Below, in pieces: positions 46,087 to 54,204 of a DNA stretch of 64,000 bases (position 1 is the first letter of the stretch; every line of letters starts with the position of its first letter). Source of the DNA: DASXMT01 sp963803065 (GTDB taxonomy: Bacteria > Actinomycetota > Acidimicrobiia > Acidimicrobiales > RAAP-2); contig CAWDKW010000002.1 of the NCBI GenBank assembly GCA_963803065.1, positions 186,001 to 250,000 of the forward strand, read 5' to 3'. The notes under the pieces are model-generated. The model saw only the letters and a list, made by a program, of their open reading frames with translations. It searched no databases and was not told the origin of the DNA. Position numbers and translations under genes: made by a program.

Positions 46087-47003
46087 ACGTCATCGAAGCC
46101 AAGGCACTCGGGAAACGCTATGGCAGCGCGTGGGCGTTGCGCGAGTGCACGCTGGCCATTCCCTCGGGCCACGTGGCCGCGCTCGTCGGACCGAACGGCG
46201 CAGGCAAGACAACCCTGTTGAATCTGGCGGTCGGCCTCACCGAACCGACCGCCGGCACCGTCGCCGTCCTCGGCGGTACGGGAGCCGGGTCGCCGGCTGC
46301 GCTCGACGGGATCGCGTTTGTGGCCCAGGACGCGCCGCTGTACAAAAACTTGTCCACCGCCGACATGTTGCACCTGACCCGCACCCTGAACCGGCACTTC
46401 GACCAGCTATACGCCGAGGCCCGGCTGGGCGAGCTGGGCATCCCATTGAAGCGCAAAGCCGGCAAGCTGTCCGGTGGTCAGCAGGCACAGCTCGCGTTGA
46501 CCCTTGCACTGGCACGGCGGCCGCGGCTTCTCGTGCTCGACGAGCCGATGGCGATGCTCGACCCACTGGCCCGCCACGACTTCATGGCCAGGGTGATGAC
46601 GGCCATGGCCGAGGACGGTGTGTCGGTGGTGCTGTCCTCGCACGTGCTGGCTGAGCTCGAGCGGGTGGCCGACTACCTCATTCTGCTGTCAGGCGGGAGC
46701 GTCCAGATCGCCGGCGAGGTCGACGACCTCCTCGCAGGCCACCGCGTGCTGACCGGGCCGGCCGCCGAAGCTAACAGGTTCGCCGAACGAATTGGCGTGG
46801 TGCACGCCTGGCGCGGCGAGGCACAGGTTCACCTGTTGATCAGGACGAACCGAAGCACCGACCGGGTGCCGCCCGGTTGGGAGATGCACCGCCTGAACCT
46901 CGAAGAACTCACTTTGGCGTACCTGCGCGAGCCCGGCGCCGCTGCGCTGCCGGGCCCGGAGCGCCGCTGGGGCGGTGCCGAACCACCGGAGGTGACGAAA
47001 TGA
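46083..47003 (+). CDS. ABC transporter ATPase (YtrB/CcmA-like)
   Basis: 306 residues with Walker A GPNGAGKTT, Q-loop FVAQDAPL, signature KLSGGQQAQLALTLAL, Walker B LLVLDEPMAMLDP and the H-loop VLSSHVLAELE. The C-terminal 80 residues hold a regulatory-like extension. With a permease gene in a coupled reading order it forms an ABC exporter of the kind usually controlled by a GntR repressor. Overlaps both neighbours by ATGA. Confidence 0.88.
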   Translation: MNVIEAKALGKRYGSAWALRECTLAIPSGHVAALVGPNGAGKTTLLNLAVGLTEPTAGTVAVLGGTGAGSPAALDGIAFVAQDAPLYKNLSTADMLHLTRTLNRHFDQLYAEARLGELGIPLKRKAGKLSGGQQAQLALTLALARRPRLLVLDEPMAMLDPLARHDFMARVMTAMAEDGVSVVLSSHVLAELERVADYLILLSGGSVQIAGEVDDLLAGHRVLTGPAAEANRFAERIGVVHAWRGEAQVHLLIRTNRSTDRVPPGWEMHRLNLEELTLAYLREPGAAALPGPERRWGGAEPPEVTK

Positions 47004-48049
47004 CGGCGTTGACCGTTCCCGTCCGTCTGGAGGAGGACGCGAGCCCGCGGCCGGTGCCGTGGCGACGGATGGCCTGGGTTATCTGGCGACAGCACCGGAT
47101 CGCGCTGGGCGGCATGGCCGTGGCGCTGGGCGCGTTGGCCGTGTACGTGTGGATCGCCGGCCTTCAGCTGCACCACGCCTACGTCGCCGCGACTACGTGC
47201 AACCCGGCCTCACCTACGTGCGGTGACCTGATCACCAACTTCAACTTCATGAACCATTTTCTGACGGGTGGCTACACACTGCAGCTCATCCCACCGCTGA
47301 TCGGGGCGTTCGTCGGAGCGCCGGTGCTGGCCCGTGAGCTCGAGACCGGCACCTTTCGCTACGCCTGGACCCAGGGCTTCGGGCGGTGGCGATGGGCGCT
47401 CGCCAAGCTGGTGGCGCTCGCGGTCGTGGTGACGGCCGCCGCCGGAGCCCTCAGCGTGCTGTTCTCCTGGTACTACCAGCCGTACATCGCCACGGGCAAC
47501 CAGTCTCTGAACCTTTCCGAGCAGTCCCCGTTCTCATCCGCCCTGTTCGACCTGCGCGGCGTATCCTTTGCCGCCTGGACGCTGGCCGCCTTCGCGATCG
47601 GCGCTCTGGCCGGCATGCTCGTCCGCCGCGTCGTCCCCGCCATCGTCGCCACCCTGGCCGTCTACACCGGGGTCGCTCTCGTGGCTGCAAACGTCTTGCG
47701 ACAGCACTACCTTTCACCGCTGCTCACCAGGGCAGTGAACGTACCCGGTTCGGCGTGGATCCAGAGCCAGTGGTGGACCAAGGGGGGAAAATTCGCTTTC
47801 TTTGGGTGGCGAGACGCCCCCCACGACCTCGTCCAGCAGTGCGCCTCCGTTCCTGCGGGACCCCTTGGCAAGCCCTCGCCAGGAACCCTCACGCAGTGCT
47901 TCGCCCAGCACGGCTATACGCAATTAACCAGCTACCAGCCGGCCGGCCGCTTCTGGCCGTTCCAGTGGATCGAGGGCGACTGGCTTCTCGGCCTGTCGGT
48001 GCTGCTCATCGCCGTCACCGTCTGGCTGGTTCGGCGCCGGGCGGCGTAA
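47000..48049 (+). CDS. ABC transporter permease (ABC-2 type)
   Basis: 349 residues, six or so membrane segments: a first helix LGGMAVALGALAVYVWIAGL, a long extracellular loop with two cysteines, then PPLIGAFVGAPVLARELETGTFRYAWTQG, LAKLVALAVVVTAAAGALSVLFSWY, FAAWTLAAFAIGALAGMLV, AIVATLAVYTGVALVAANVL and a C-terminal helix. The start ATG at 47000 overlaps the ATPase stop. Substrate unknown; export of an antibiotic or peptide is the common role for this group. Confidence 0.82.
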   Translation: MTALTVPVRLEEDASPRPVPWRRMAWVIWRQHRIALGGMAVALGALAVYVWIAGLQLHHAYVAATTCNPASPTCGDLITNFNFMNHFLTGGYTLQLIPPLIGAFVGAPVLARELETGTFRYAWTQGFGRWRWALAKLVALAVVVTAAAGALSVLFSWYYQPYIATGNQSLNLSEQSPFSSALFDLRGVSFAAWTLAAFAIGALAGMLVRRVVPAIVATLAVYTGVALVAANVLRQHYLSPLLTRAVNVPGSAWIQSQWWTKGGKFAFFGWRDAPHDLVQQCASVPAGPLGKPSPGTLTQCFAQHGYTQLTSYQPAGRFWPFQWIEGDWLLGLSVLLIAVTVWLVRRRAA

Positions 48050-48064
48050 CTTCCTCGGCTCGCA

Positions 48065-48103
48065 CCCGGGGACGCTCCCTTCATCACCTACTGTGACCCC
48101 GGG
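48065..48103. terminator. Inverted repeat after the permease gene
   Basis: CCCGGGG and CCCCGGG flank 25 bases just downstream of the permease stop. It is a long-loop hairpin without a T-tract, a modest terminator candidate. Confidence 0.35.
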
Positions 48104-48141
48104 CGTTAGGTCAAGGAATCGACGGTGAAGCCAGAATGACG

Positions 48142-48165
48142 TTGGCATGCAACTGTGCAAGCCAA
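48142..48165. promoter_or_regulatory. Operator-like dyad upstream of the amidohydrolase gene
   Basis: TTGGCATGCA and TGCAAGCCAA are reverse complements at 9 of 10 positions, separated by ACTG. It lies 122-145 bases upstream of the amidohydrolase start in a gap with no gene. Size and symmetry suit a TetR/GntR/MarR dimer; no candidate regulator gene is adjacent. Confidence 0.5.
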
Positions 48166-48286
48166 CCTCATGCGACGGGAATCGACCCGACTCGCTCCAG
48201 AGAACGGCCGTACTCCGATCAGCTATCATTCCTCGAGTGGCGCGAACAGCTCCGCAGAGCACCAATTCCACAGGAGGATTGCTTCG

Positions 48287-49471
48287 ATGACCACTCTCGC
48301 CTCGGAGGCGCCTGAGCGTCTTGCTGTCCTGGATGCCGATTCCCATCTCACCGACGTCGACGACCTGTGGACGAAGAGGGCTCCGGCGGCCTACAAGGAT
48401 CAGATCCTCCATGTCGAGAACATCGACGGCGAGCGCACCTGGGTCGTCGAGGGGCTGGCGGTCGGGAAGGCCGGCGGGGGCAGCACGATCGACAGGGCGG
48501 GCGTCAAGCACCCCTTCCAAGAGTCGATGGTGGAGTGGGACTTCGAGATGGCCCACACCGGAGCGTGGGACATCGATGCGCGGATTGCGGTACTCGACAA
48601 CATGGGAATCCAACACCAGGTCCTCTACCCCAACGCTCTCGGGCTGGGGGGCCAAGCCCTGGCCGACGTGAAGGACCGGGTACTGCGAAACCTCTGCGTT
48701 GAGATCTTCAACGACTCCAGGGCTGAGATCCAGAGCCGCACCAACAACCGGCTCCTGCCCATGCCGATCCTGCCTTCCTGGGATATCGACGCATGCGTGC
48801 GCGAAGTGCAGCGGATCTCGGACATGGGTCTACGAGGGGTCAATATGACCTCGGACCCCCAGGATCTCGGTTCACCGGACCTGGCCAACCGCGCCTGGGA
48901 CCCGGTCTGGGAGATCTGCGCCGACCTGGAGCTTCCGGTCCACTTCCACATCGGGTCGAGCCTCACGGCAATGAACTTCTTCGGCCAGTACTTCTGGGAG
49001 TCCCAGCACGAGTACGTCAAGCCCGCCATCGGCGGCGCGATGCTCTTCATCGGCAACGCCCGAGTGGTGATCAACACCATCTTCGCCGGGGTCTTCGACC
49101 GACACCCGAAGCTCAAGATGGTGTCGGTGGAGAGCGGGATCGGCTGGGTGCCTTTCATTCTCGAGACCATGGACTGGGAGCTGCCGGAGAACGCGCCGGC
49201 ACAGGCGGCCGAACTCGACCGCGCCCCGTCGGAATACTTCAAGACGAACTGGTACGCCACCATGTGGTTCGAGACCGGTCGGGGCCACCTTCAAGAGCTG
49301 GTCGACAAGGTGGGCGAGGACAACATCATGTTCGAGACCGACTTCCCTCACCCCACGAGTCTCTGGCCGAAGCCGCTCGCGCACGTGCACGATGCCATGG
49401 CGACGCTTCGACCCGAGACGCGCCGCAAGATCCTCGCCGAGAATGGGAACAAGCTCTACCGCTTGGGCTGA
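48287..49471 (+). CDS. Amidohydrolase family protein (ACMSD-like)
   Basis: 394 residues of the metal-dependent amidohydrolase/decarboxylase family related to ACMSD. The opening AVLDADSHLTDVDDLW carries the metal motif (DxH), then HFHIGSS, SVESGIGWVPFILE and ETDFPHPTSLWP follow in the expected order. CAGGAGG precedes the ATG at 48287; upstream in-frame ATGs lack a site. Likely hydrolyses or decarboxylates a ring or a carboxylated compound, as in aromatic degradation. Substrate unknown. Confidence 0.87.
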   Translation: MTTLASEAPERLAVLDADSHLTDVDDLWTKRAPAAYKDQILHVENIDGERTWVVEGLAVGKAGGGSTIDRAGVKHPFQESMVEWDFEMAHTGAWDIDARIAVLDNMGIQHQVLYPNALGLGGQALADVKDRVLRNLCVEIFNDSRAEIQSRTNNRLLPMPILPSWDIDACVREVQRISDMGLRGVNMTSDPQDLGSPDLANRAWDPVWEICADLELPVHFHIGSSLTAMNFFGQYFWESQHEYVKPAIGGAMLFIGNARVVINTIFAGVFDRHPKLKMVSVESGIGWVPFILETMDWELPENAPAQAAELDRAPSEYFKTNWYATMWFETGRGHLQELVDKVGEDNIMFETDFPHPTSLWPKPLAHVHDAMATLRPETRRKILAENGNKLYRLG

Positions 49472-49591
49472 ACGGCAAGCTAAGTGGAACACCGATTGAA
49501 CATCTGAGTGAGCATCGCTGACGTGATTCGCAAGGTGAACGGTCCAACGACCACGGCGTGACTTCTTCAGCGGCCTTGGAGACGTGCGAGA

Positions 49592-51036
49592 CCAGAGGTT
49601 TGTGATTCGCGTCGGTTTGTCAGCGCCGTCCTTCGGGGTCGTCTGCGGTGCGCCGGCCGCGGCGTTGGCGTCAGAGCGGCACTGGTGGCAGAGCACGGAG
49701 AAGGTTCAGAGCTCGGTCGAAGACCTCCGCCCATGGCCAGTGCAGTGGCACGCGCAGCGTGTGGGTCCCAGAGCGGCTGACGAGGCGGCCGGGGACGGAG
49801 AAGAATCGGGTGCGCACGGTGCGCGCCACGACGAGCTGGTCCTCGGGAGTGAGCTCGCCGAACAGGGCCGACCAGCGGATGAGGTTGTGGGCCAGGGCGG
49901 CACAGAGGAGCCAGGCGGCGTTGGCGGAGAAGTTGCCTGACGGGACGTGCTCGAGTCCCGCTCCCTCCTTGAGGTCCTTGATGGCCAGTTCGACTCGGGC
50001 ATGGGCCCGGTGGAAGGCGTCGACCTCGACCGCGGTGCCTGGCCGGTCGGTCACGAAGGCGAAGTGGCGCCACTCGGGCCACAGCGTGGCCTGGGCTCCA
50101 ATGAGCCGGGTCCGACGCACGATGAGGCGCCGACCCTTGTAGGTGCACTCGGCTACCTGGGCCATGCCGTCGGGGGTGTAGTCGATCGGAACCCAGGACT
50201 CCTCGTCGATGGCCGAGATGGCGCTGAGCACGGACTTGATCATGCGCACGCCCATCGTGTAGCCCACGTCGAGGCGCTCGAGCGTGGCGATCGTCGCATT
50301 CGACCAAAAGCCCGAGTCAAAGCGCATGATCAGCTCGCCGGTCGCCCCGGCCCGGCGCAACCGGGCGACGAGCTCTTCGACGAAGCGCTTGGTGCCGCGC
50401 TGGGTGTTGGCCGCGCCCTTGCGCATCCGAACATGGAGGAGTTCACCGGTGGCCGCCAAGGTGGCGAGCAAGGGGTGGTAACCGAGGCGCTTGGTGTAGC
50501 CGTAGCCGGCACCGTGCTTGGCTTTGCCGCACACCTCGCAGATGGTCGAGTCGAAGTCGACGACGCACTGTCGGGCGCCGGGACCGGCCCCGAGGGCCCA
50601 GGCCCGGCGCAATGCCTCCGCCAGGACGGCATCGAGCTGCCGGACATGGCCGAAGGTGAAGGACCGCAAGAAGGTGCCCAGCGTCGACGGCGCCATCACG
50701 CGGTGAGGCAGCACCGAGCCGGTGGCTCCGGCGCGCAACATGTCGGCGTGCTCGATGTGACTGCCACCCGCCACCATGGCGTGCACCAAGGTGAGCACCT
50801 TGCGGCCGGGCAGTGCACCTCCGACCCGCCCCGACAGGTCCACGGTGGCGTTGATCAGGCGCTCGAGACCGAGGCGAGCGACCAGTGTCGCCACCAACAA
50901 CAACCCGGCATTGGCCACCAAGTTCGGCTCGTCGAAGGTCACCTCGATGCGGTCAATCCCGCGCGATACTGGCATCACAGAGAGTGCCTCCTGGTGCTGG
51001 TGTGAATCGTGACGTCGCAATCACAATTCTCCCAGG
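49592..51036 (-). mobile_element. IS1380-type insertion sequence
   Basis: A single transposase gene of 434 codons is bounded by imperfect inverted ends. The clearest shared part is TTGTGATT at 49600-49607, with its reverse complement at 51019-51026, followed inward by GCG/GTC-type sequence. Outward of these, CC bases at 49592 and 51035-51036 are proposed limits. No target duplication is visible, so the ends are estimates. The element separates the amidohydrolase from the thioredoxin operon and seems to interrupt no gene. Confidence 0.65.
49671..50975 (-). CDS. IS1380 family transposase
   Basis: 434 residues from the ATG at 50975 (MPVSRGIDRIEVTF). DDE residues are evident: VVDFDSTICEVCG (first Asp), IMRFDSGFWSNATIA (second Asp) and VELAIKDLKEG (Glu), in the spacing and context of IS1380. 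HIEHADMLRAGATGSVLPHRVMAPSTLGTFLRSFTFGHV is also family-typical. An in-frame start at 51020 would lie in the terminal repeat. The protein looks intact and could be active. Confidence 0.9.
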   Translation of the reverse strand: MPVSRGIDRIEVTFDEPNLVANAGLLLVATLVARLGLERLINATVDLSGRVGGALPGRKVLTLVHAMVAGGSHIEHADMLRAGATGSVLPHRVMAPSTLGTFLRSFTFGHVRQLDAVLAEALRRAWALGAGPGARQCVVDFDSTICEVCGKAKHGAGYGYTKRLGYHPLLATLAATGELLHVRMRKGAANTQRGTKRFVEELVARLRRAGATGELIMRFDSGFWSNATIATLERLDVGYTMGVRMIKSVLSAISAIDEESWVPIDYTPDGMAQVAECTYKGRRLIVRRTRLIGAQATLWPEWRHFAFVTDRPGTAVEVDAFHRAHARVELAIKDLKEGAGLEHVPSGNFSANAAWLLCAALAHNLIRWSALFGELTPEDQLVVARTVRTRFFSVPGRLVSRSGTHTLRVPLHWPWAEVFDRALNLLRALPPVPL

Positions 51037-51458
51037 CAGGGAGGCACTTTCCGCGGATGCGCGGCTACTTCACCGGGTCATCGATCGGTGGTTCAGGCTA
51101 AGAGGTGCGCCACTGCTCGCTCGTTCACGGATGAGACCAGCGGTCCAGTAAGCCCCTCGCGGCGCAGTAATGGAGCCTGCATGGGGCAGCCGACCACGCC
51201 ACGACGTGGCGGGACCGGTCTGCTTCCATGTTCTGGGTAACCGGCAGGATCTCGTCGGCGTCGATGACGTCTTTCGTTCCTCCGGCGGTTCGGTGCAGCT
51301 GGTTGGCCACCGAGCACCCTCCCGGTGCCACCACCGACGACCATTCTCCTTGCCACGATCCCAGCAGGCCGACGGCAGCACCCGTCGATAGGGCACCAAC
51401 GTCACCTTCCAGACCATCTGGACGCCTCGGTCACCGGTGAAACACACCGTAGACCGGA
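51037..51458. other. Gap without a convincing gene
   Basis: Between the insertion sequence and the thioredoxin operon no family is recognised in any frame. A reverse-strand GTG near 51310 with a GGGAGGG site opens about 60 codons (VANQLHRTAGGTKDVIDADE), which could be a small gene or chance. No tRNA, repeat or clear remnant was seen. Confidence 0.4.
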
Positions 51459-51474
51459 ATACCCCTAGGGGTAT
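51459..51474. promoter_or_regulatory. Perfect CsoR/CstR-like operator palindrome
   Basis: ATACCCCTAGGGGTAT is a perfect 16-base palindrome. G-tract palindromes with TACCCC/GGGGTA are the known operator type of the CsoR superfamily, whose members sense Cu(I) (CsoR), Ni/Co (RcnR) or persulfide (CstR). It lies 45-60 bases upstream of the thioredoxin start and probably overlaps its promoter. No csoR-like gene occurs in the window, so the regulator is encoded elsewhere. Confidence 0.7.
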
Positions 51475-51518
51475 ATGGGTTCAAATTGATAGATGTGAAT
51501 GCGAGCAGAGGAGGACAG

Positions 51519-51890
51519 GTGGCCACAATTACGCTGAACAAGGACAACTTCGAGGAGGCGATCGGCTCGAACGAGGTGGTGCTCGTTGATTTCTGGGCCA
51601 GCTGGTGCGGACCGTGCCGGGCCTTCGCGCCGACCTTCGAGGCGGCGGCGGAGGCGCACGATGACGTGGTGTTCGCCAAGGTCGACACCGAGGCCGAGCA
51701 AGAGCTGGCGACCCGGTTCGGGATCATGTCGATCCCCACCCTCATGGCGTTCCGCGACAATGTGCTGCTCTACGCCCAGCCCGGAGCGCTCCCCGGCCCG
51801 GCATTGGAAGAACTGATAGCCAAGGTGCAAGGCCTGGACATGGACGAGGTCCGCCACCAGATGGAGGAGCAGACCCGTGCCGCCTCTTGA
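51519..51890 (+). CDS. Thioredoxin
   Basis: 123 residues, classic thioredoxin: VVLVDFWASWCGPCRAFAPTFEAAA with the WCGPC active site, FAKVDTEAEQELATRFGIMSIPTLMAF with the cis-proline, and a final helix extended by about 15 residues (LDMDEVRHQMEEQTRAAS). It reduces disulfides and persulfides. AGAGGAGG is just upstream of the GTG at 51519. The gene is the first of an operon with DUF302 and PIG-L genes and lies behind a CsoR-type palindrome. Confidence 0.92.
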   Translation: MATITLNKDNFEEAIGSNEVVLVDFWASWCGPCRAFAPTFEAAAEAHDDVVFAKVDTEAEQELATRFGIMSIPTLMAFRDNVLLYAQPGALPGPALEELIAKVQGLDMDEVRHQMEEQTRAAS

Positions 51891-51930
51891 ACAGCGGGAC
51901 TCGGCGCGGCCAGCGAGAGGAGGTGCGTTG

Positions 51931-52329
51931 ATGGACGCCTTCGAAACGACCCTTGACAAGCCCGTCCCCGAAGCGGAGGTGGCACTTCGCCAGGTGCTGT
52001 CCGAGGAAGGATTCGGGATCCTCACCGAAATCGACGTCGCCGCCACATTGGAGGCCAGGCTCGGAGTGCACCGCCCGCCACTGAAGATCCTCGGCGCCTG
52101 CAACCCATCGTTCGCCCATCGCGCACTCGAGATCGATCCCTCCTTGGCGCTGCTGCTGCCATGCAACGTGGTCCTCGAGGACGCTGGAGAAGGCCGCACA
52201 CACGTAGCGATCGCCGATCCGCGTGCTCTTCTGCCCGCGGCGAGAGACGGCGGCGATGAAAGGCTCGGCGCGCTCGGTGCCGAGGCGGCCTCAGCGCTGG
52301 AGCGAGCGATCGACCGCTTGGCGCCATGA
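51931..52329 (+). CDS. DUF302 domain protein
   Basis: 132 residues. FETTLDKPVPEAEVALRQVLSEEGFGILTEIDVAATLEARLG and PLKILGACNPSFAHRALEIDPSLALLLPCNVVLED match the DUF302 family, small alpha/beta proteins frequently next to copper, sulfide or redox genes. The ILGACNP cysteine is the conserved residue. The ATG at 51931 follows GAGAGGAGGTG. Co-transcribed with the thioredoxin gene and overlapping the PIG-L gene by ATGA. Confidence 0.85.
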   Translation: MDAFETTLDKPVPEAEVALRQVLSEEGFGILTEIDVAATLEARLGVHRPPLKILGACNPSFAHRALEIDPSLALLLPCNVVLEDAGEGRTHVAIADPRALLPAARDGGDERLGALGAEAASALERAIDRLAP

Positions 52330-53003
52330 CGGCCGCCGAACGAGAGGGCCACGAGTTGCCGCCAGCGTCTTCCGTTCTGGTGGTCTGCGCCCATCCCGAC
52401 GACGAGAGCTTCGGGATGGGCGCGGTGCTGGACCTTTTCGCGTCAAGCGGAACGACCGTCTCGGTGCTCTGCTTCACCCGAGGAGAGGCATCCACCCTCA
52501 GCGCAAACGATGACCTCGGTGAGCTGAGACGCTCGGAGCTGCATGCTGCTGCTGCGGAGCTTGGCCTGGGTCGAGTAGAGCTGCGCGACCTTCCCGACAG
52601 CGCGCTGGGAGCCGTGCCGCTCGACGAGCTCGCTGCTGACGTGGAGACCATGGCCGGCAAGGTCGGCGCCGATCTCCTCCTCGTGTTCGACGAGGGTGGG
52701 GTCACCGGGCACCCTGATCACTGCCGGGCCACGGAAGCGGCTCTCGCCGGAGCCCCCGGGCTACCAGTGCTCGCCTGGACACTCCCCCGCCGGGTCGCCG
52801 ACTCGCTCAACGCCGAGCTCGGCACCACCTTCATCGGGCGAGCTGATGAAGAGGTGGACGTGGTCCTGCGCACCGACCGCGCCGGCCAACATCGCGCCAT
52901 CGCGTGCCACATCAGCCAGAGCGCCGACAATCCGGTGCTGAGGCGACGCCTCGAGTTGCTCGGCAACGAAGAGTCGCTGCGGTGGCTGCGTAACCCACTG
53001 TAA
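52326..53003 (+). CDS. PIG-L / LmbE family deacetylase
   Basis: 225 residues. The zinc-site motif VVCAHPDDESFGMG and the later GHPDHCRA match MshB/BshB-type N-acetylglucosaminyl deacetylases of thiol biosynthesis. Some relatives act as mycothiol-conjugate amidases. The protein overlaps the DUF302 gene by four bases. In an operon with thioredoxin and DUF302, a role in a low-molecular-weight thiol or its adducts is likely, but this is inference. Confidence 0.85.
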   Translation: MTAAEREGHELPPASSVLVVCAHPDDESFGMGAVLDLFASSGTTVSVLCFTRGEASTLSANDDLGELRRSELHAAAAELGLGRVELRDLPDSALGAVPLDELAADVETMAGKVGADLLLVFDEGGVTGHPDHCRATEAALAGAPGLPVLAWTLPRRVADSLNAELGTTFIGRADEEVDVVLRTDRAGQHRAIACHISQSADNPVLRRRLELLGNEESLRWLRNPL

Positions 53004-53187
53004 GGCGCCAGATAAGTCACCAGCGATCAGATCACCGTTCCCGGACCGGCCACGCCGATCGGCGAAAAGGGGGACCGGCGGTACGCACCGACGTCTTGGC
53101 TGTTCCGGGCGGGCCAGACGACCCCCTCGTCGATCTGGTGACGCCACTCGCTCCGACAGCCCCGCTCCGAAGGCCTGCCATCTCCGC

Positions 53188-53625
53188 TTACTCACCCACC
53201 ACATAGACCGCCTCGTCGAGCATGGTCCAGTCGTCTTCGCCGATCGGCTCGCCCCCGAGGCCGGCCGCGACCGATACCTGGTTCCGATCCGGGTCGAATC
53301 CGAACACCGCCTCCCAACCCTTTGCGCGCCGTCGTCCGGCGAAACTCTTCCGCGCGTCGAGACGAGCTTCAACGACATCGACCTGATCGAGCGATTCCGC
53401 TTCGAACGAGATAAGCCTCGGTCCGATGGCGCCGCGGCCGGCGTGAAGGCTGCCTCTCGTTGCCCGCAACACCAGAACCTGGCGGCGGTCAGACTCACTT
53501 ACCTTGAGTGCCGCGACCTCGGTCTCCAGCGCGTCGATAGAAAACTCGAACACCTCGACGTAAAAGGCGACCGACCGGTCGAGATCACCAACGTTGAGCA
53601 AGATACTTTGGATGCTTAGATGCAT
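53188..53625 (-). CDS. VOC family protein
   Basis: 145 residues of the vicinal-oxygen-chelate superfamily: HLSIQSILLNVGDLDRSVAFYVEVFEFSIDALETEVAAL at the start and WEAVFGFDPDRNQVSVA with VFGFDPDRN(Q) near the end, where glyoxalases have DPxGN. The chelating Glu/His residues are only partly kept, so catalytic activity is uncertain. ATG at 53625 matches the family. Confidence 0.7.
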   Translation of the reverse strand: MHLSIQSILLNVGDLDRSVAFYVEVFEFSIDALETEVAALKVSESDRRQVLVLRATRGSLHAGRGAIGPRLISFEAESLDQVDVVEARLDARKSFAGRRRAKGWEAVFGFDPDRNQVSVAAGLGGEPIGEDDWTMLDEAVYVVGE

Positions 53626-53763
53626 CACTGATCGTCCATCACAAGGCAAACACCCTTATGCTCGAAGCTGACGTCGAGTCTGTCGAGGAGGTCAACGACC
53701 ACGACGGGGATCCCGCGCTGGGTACTGCGTACAGCAGCGGCTGCCGGAGTGGTCACACCAATT

Positions 53764-54103
53764 CTACCCAAGGAGGGCGACTGCGGTCTTCCCGGTCGGC
53801 CACCCGGCGATAGCCTTCTGGTCGAACGGGTCACTATTCCTCACTGCCCGCACCACTTCGTCTTCGATGTCGTTGACGGCGGCCGTTGCAGCTTGAATGC
53901 GAGAGGCAGCCGGGCCCAGTTCGCCGGCCGCCCGTGCCCGCTCCAGCAGCAGACCACCAGGCGAGGTCGTCGAGAGCGACGCCGAGGCTGATGTCGGTGA
54001 CCGGGTTGACGGGCAGGCCTGCGTCGTCGAATGCCTCGGCTGGGACACTGACCTCGGGGCGCGTCACGGGGGCGAGCAGGTTATCGACGGTGATGGCGGG
54101 CAT
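53764..54103 (-). pseudogene. Decayed chimeric remnant behind a MarR-type site
   Basis: A good GGAGG site and the ATG at 54103 begin MPAITVDNLLAP, which recalls pirin N-termini, then the text turns into AEAFDDAGLPVNP...LGVALDDLAWW, like the C-terminal end of NADPH-dependent FMN reductases. At about 53945 the frame must shift to continue as LLLERARAAGELG before ending at 53764. This looks like a promoter and start fused by deletion to a fragment of a flavin reductase gene. Assignment is tentative, from short stretches only. Confidence 0.4.
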
Positions 54104-54126
54104 CGTGGCCTCCGTACCCAACCGAG

Positions 54127-54142
54127 ACTTGAATCGTCAAGT
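54127..54142. promoter_or_regulatory. MarR-type operator, site 1
   Basis: ACTTGA-ATCG-TCAAGT is a perfect dyad of 6-base arms, 24-39 bases upstream of the remnant gene at 54103. It shares the core TTGA-N4-TCAA with two sites at the MarR gene and LLM gene. Confidence 0.65.
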
Positions 54143-54204
54143 AGCCGGCTCGGGAGCCCCGGTCATGCACCGGGTGGTGGGCGCGCTCGCCGAGTCCGGC
54201 AGGC

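Noticed and set aside
49580..51060. Exact terminal repeats and target duplication for the IS element
   Set aside because: Only TTGTGATT and scattered bases match; the four bases outside the proposed ends (GAGA and CAGG) do not match each other, so no duplication is claimed.
51125..51334. Small - strand ORF between the IS element and the thioredoxin operon
   Set aside because: It has a possible GTG start with GGGAGGG upstream but no family match, and the gap shows several other equally long open frames.
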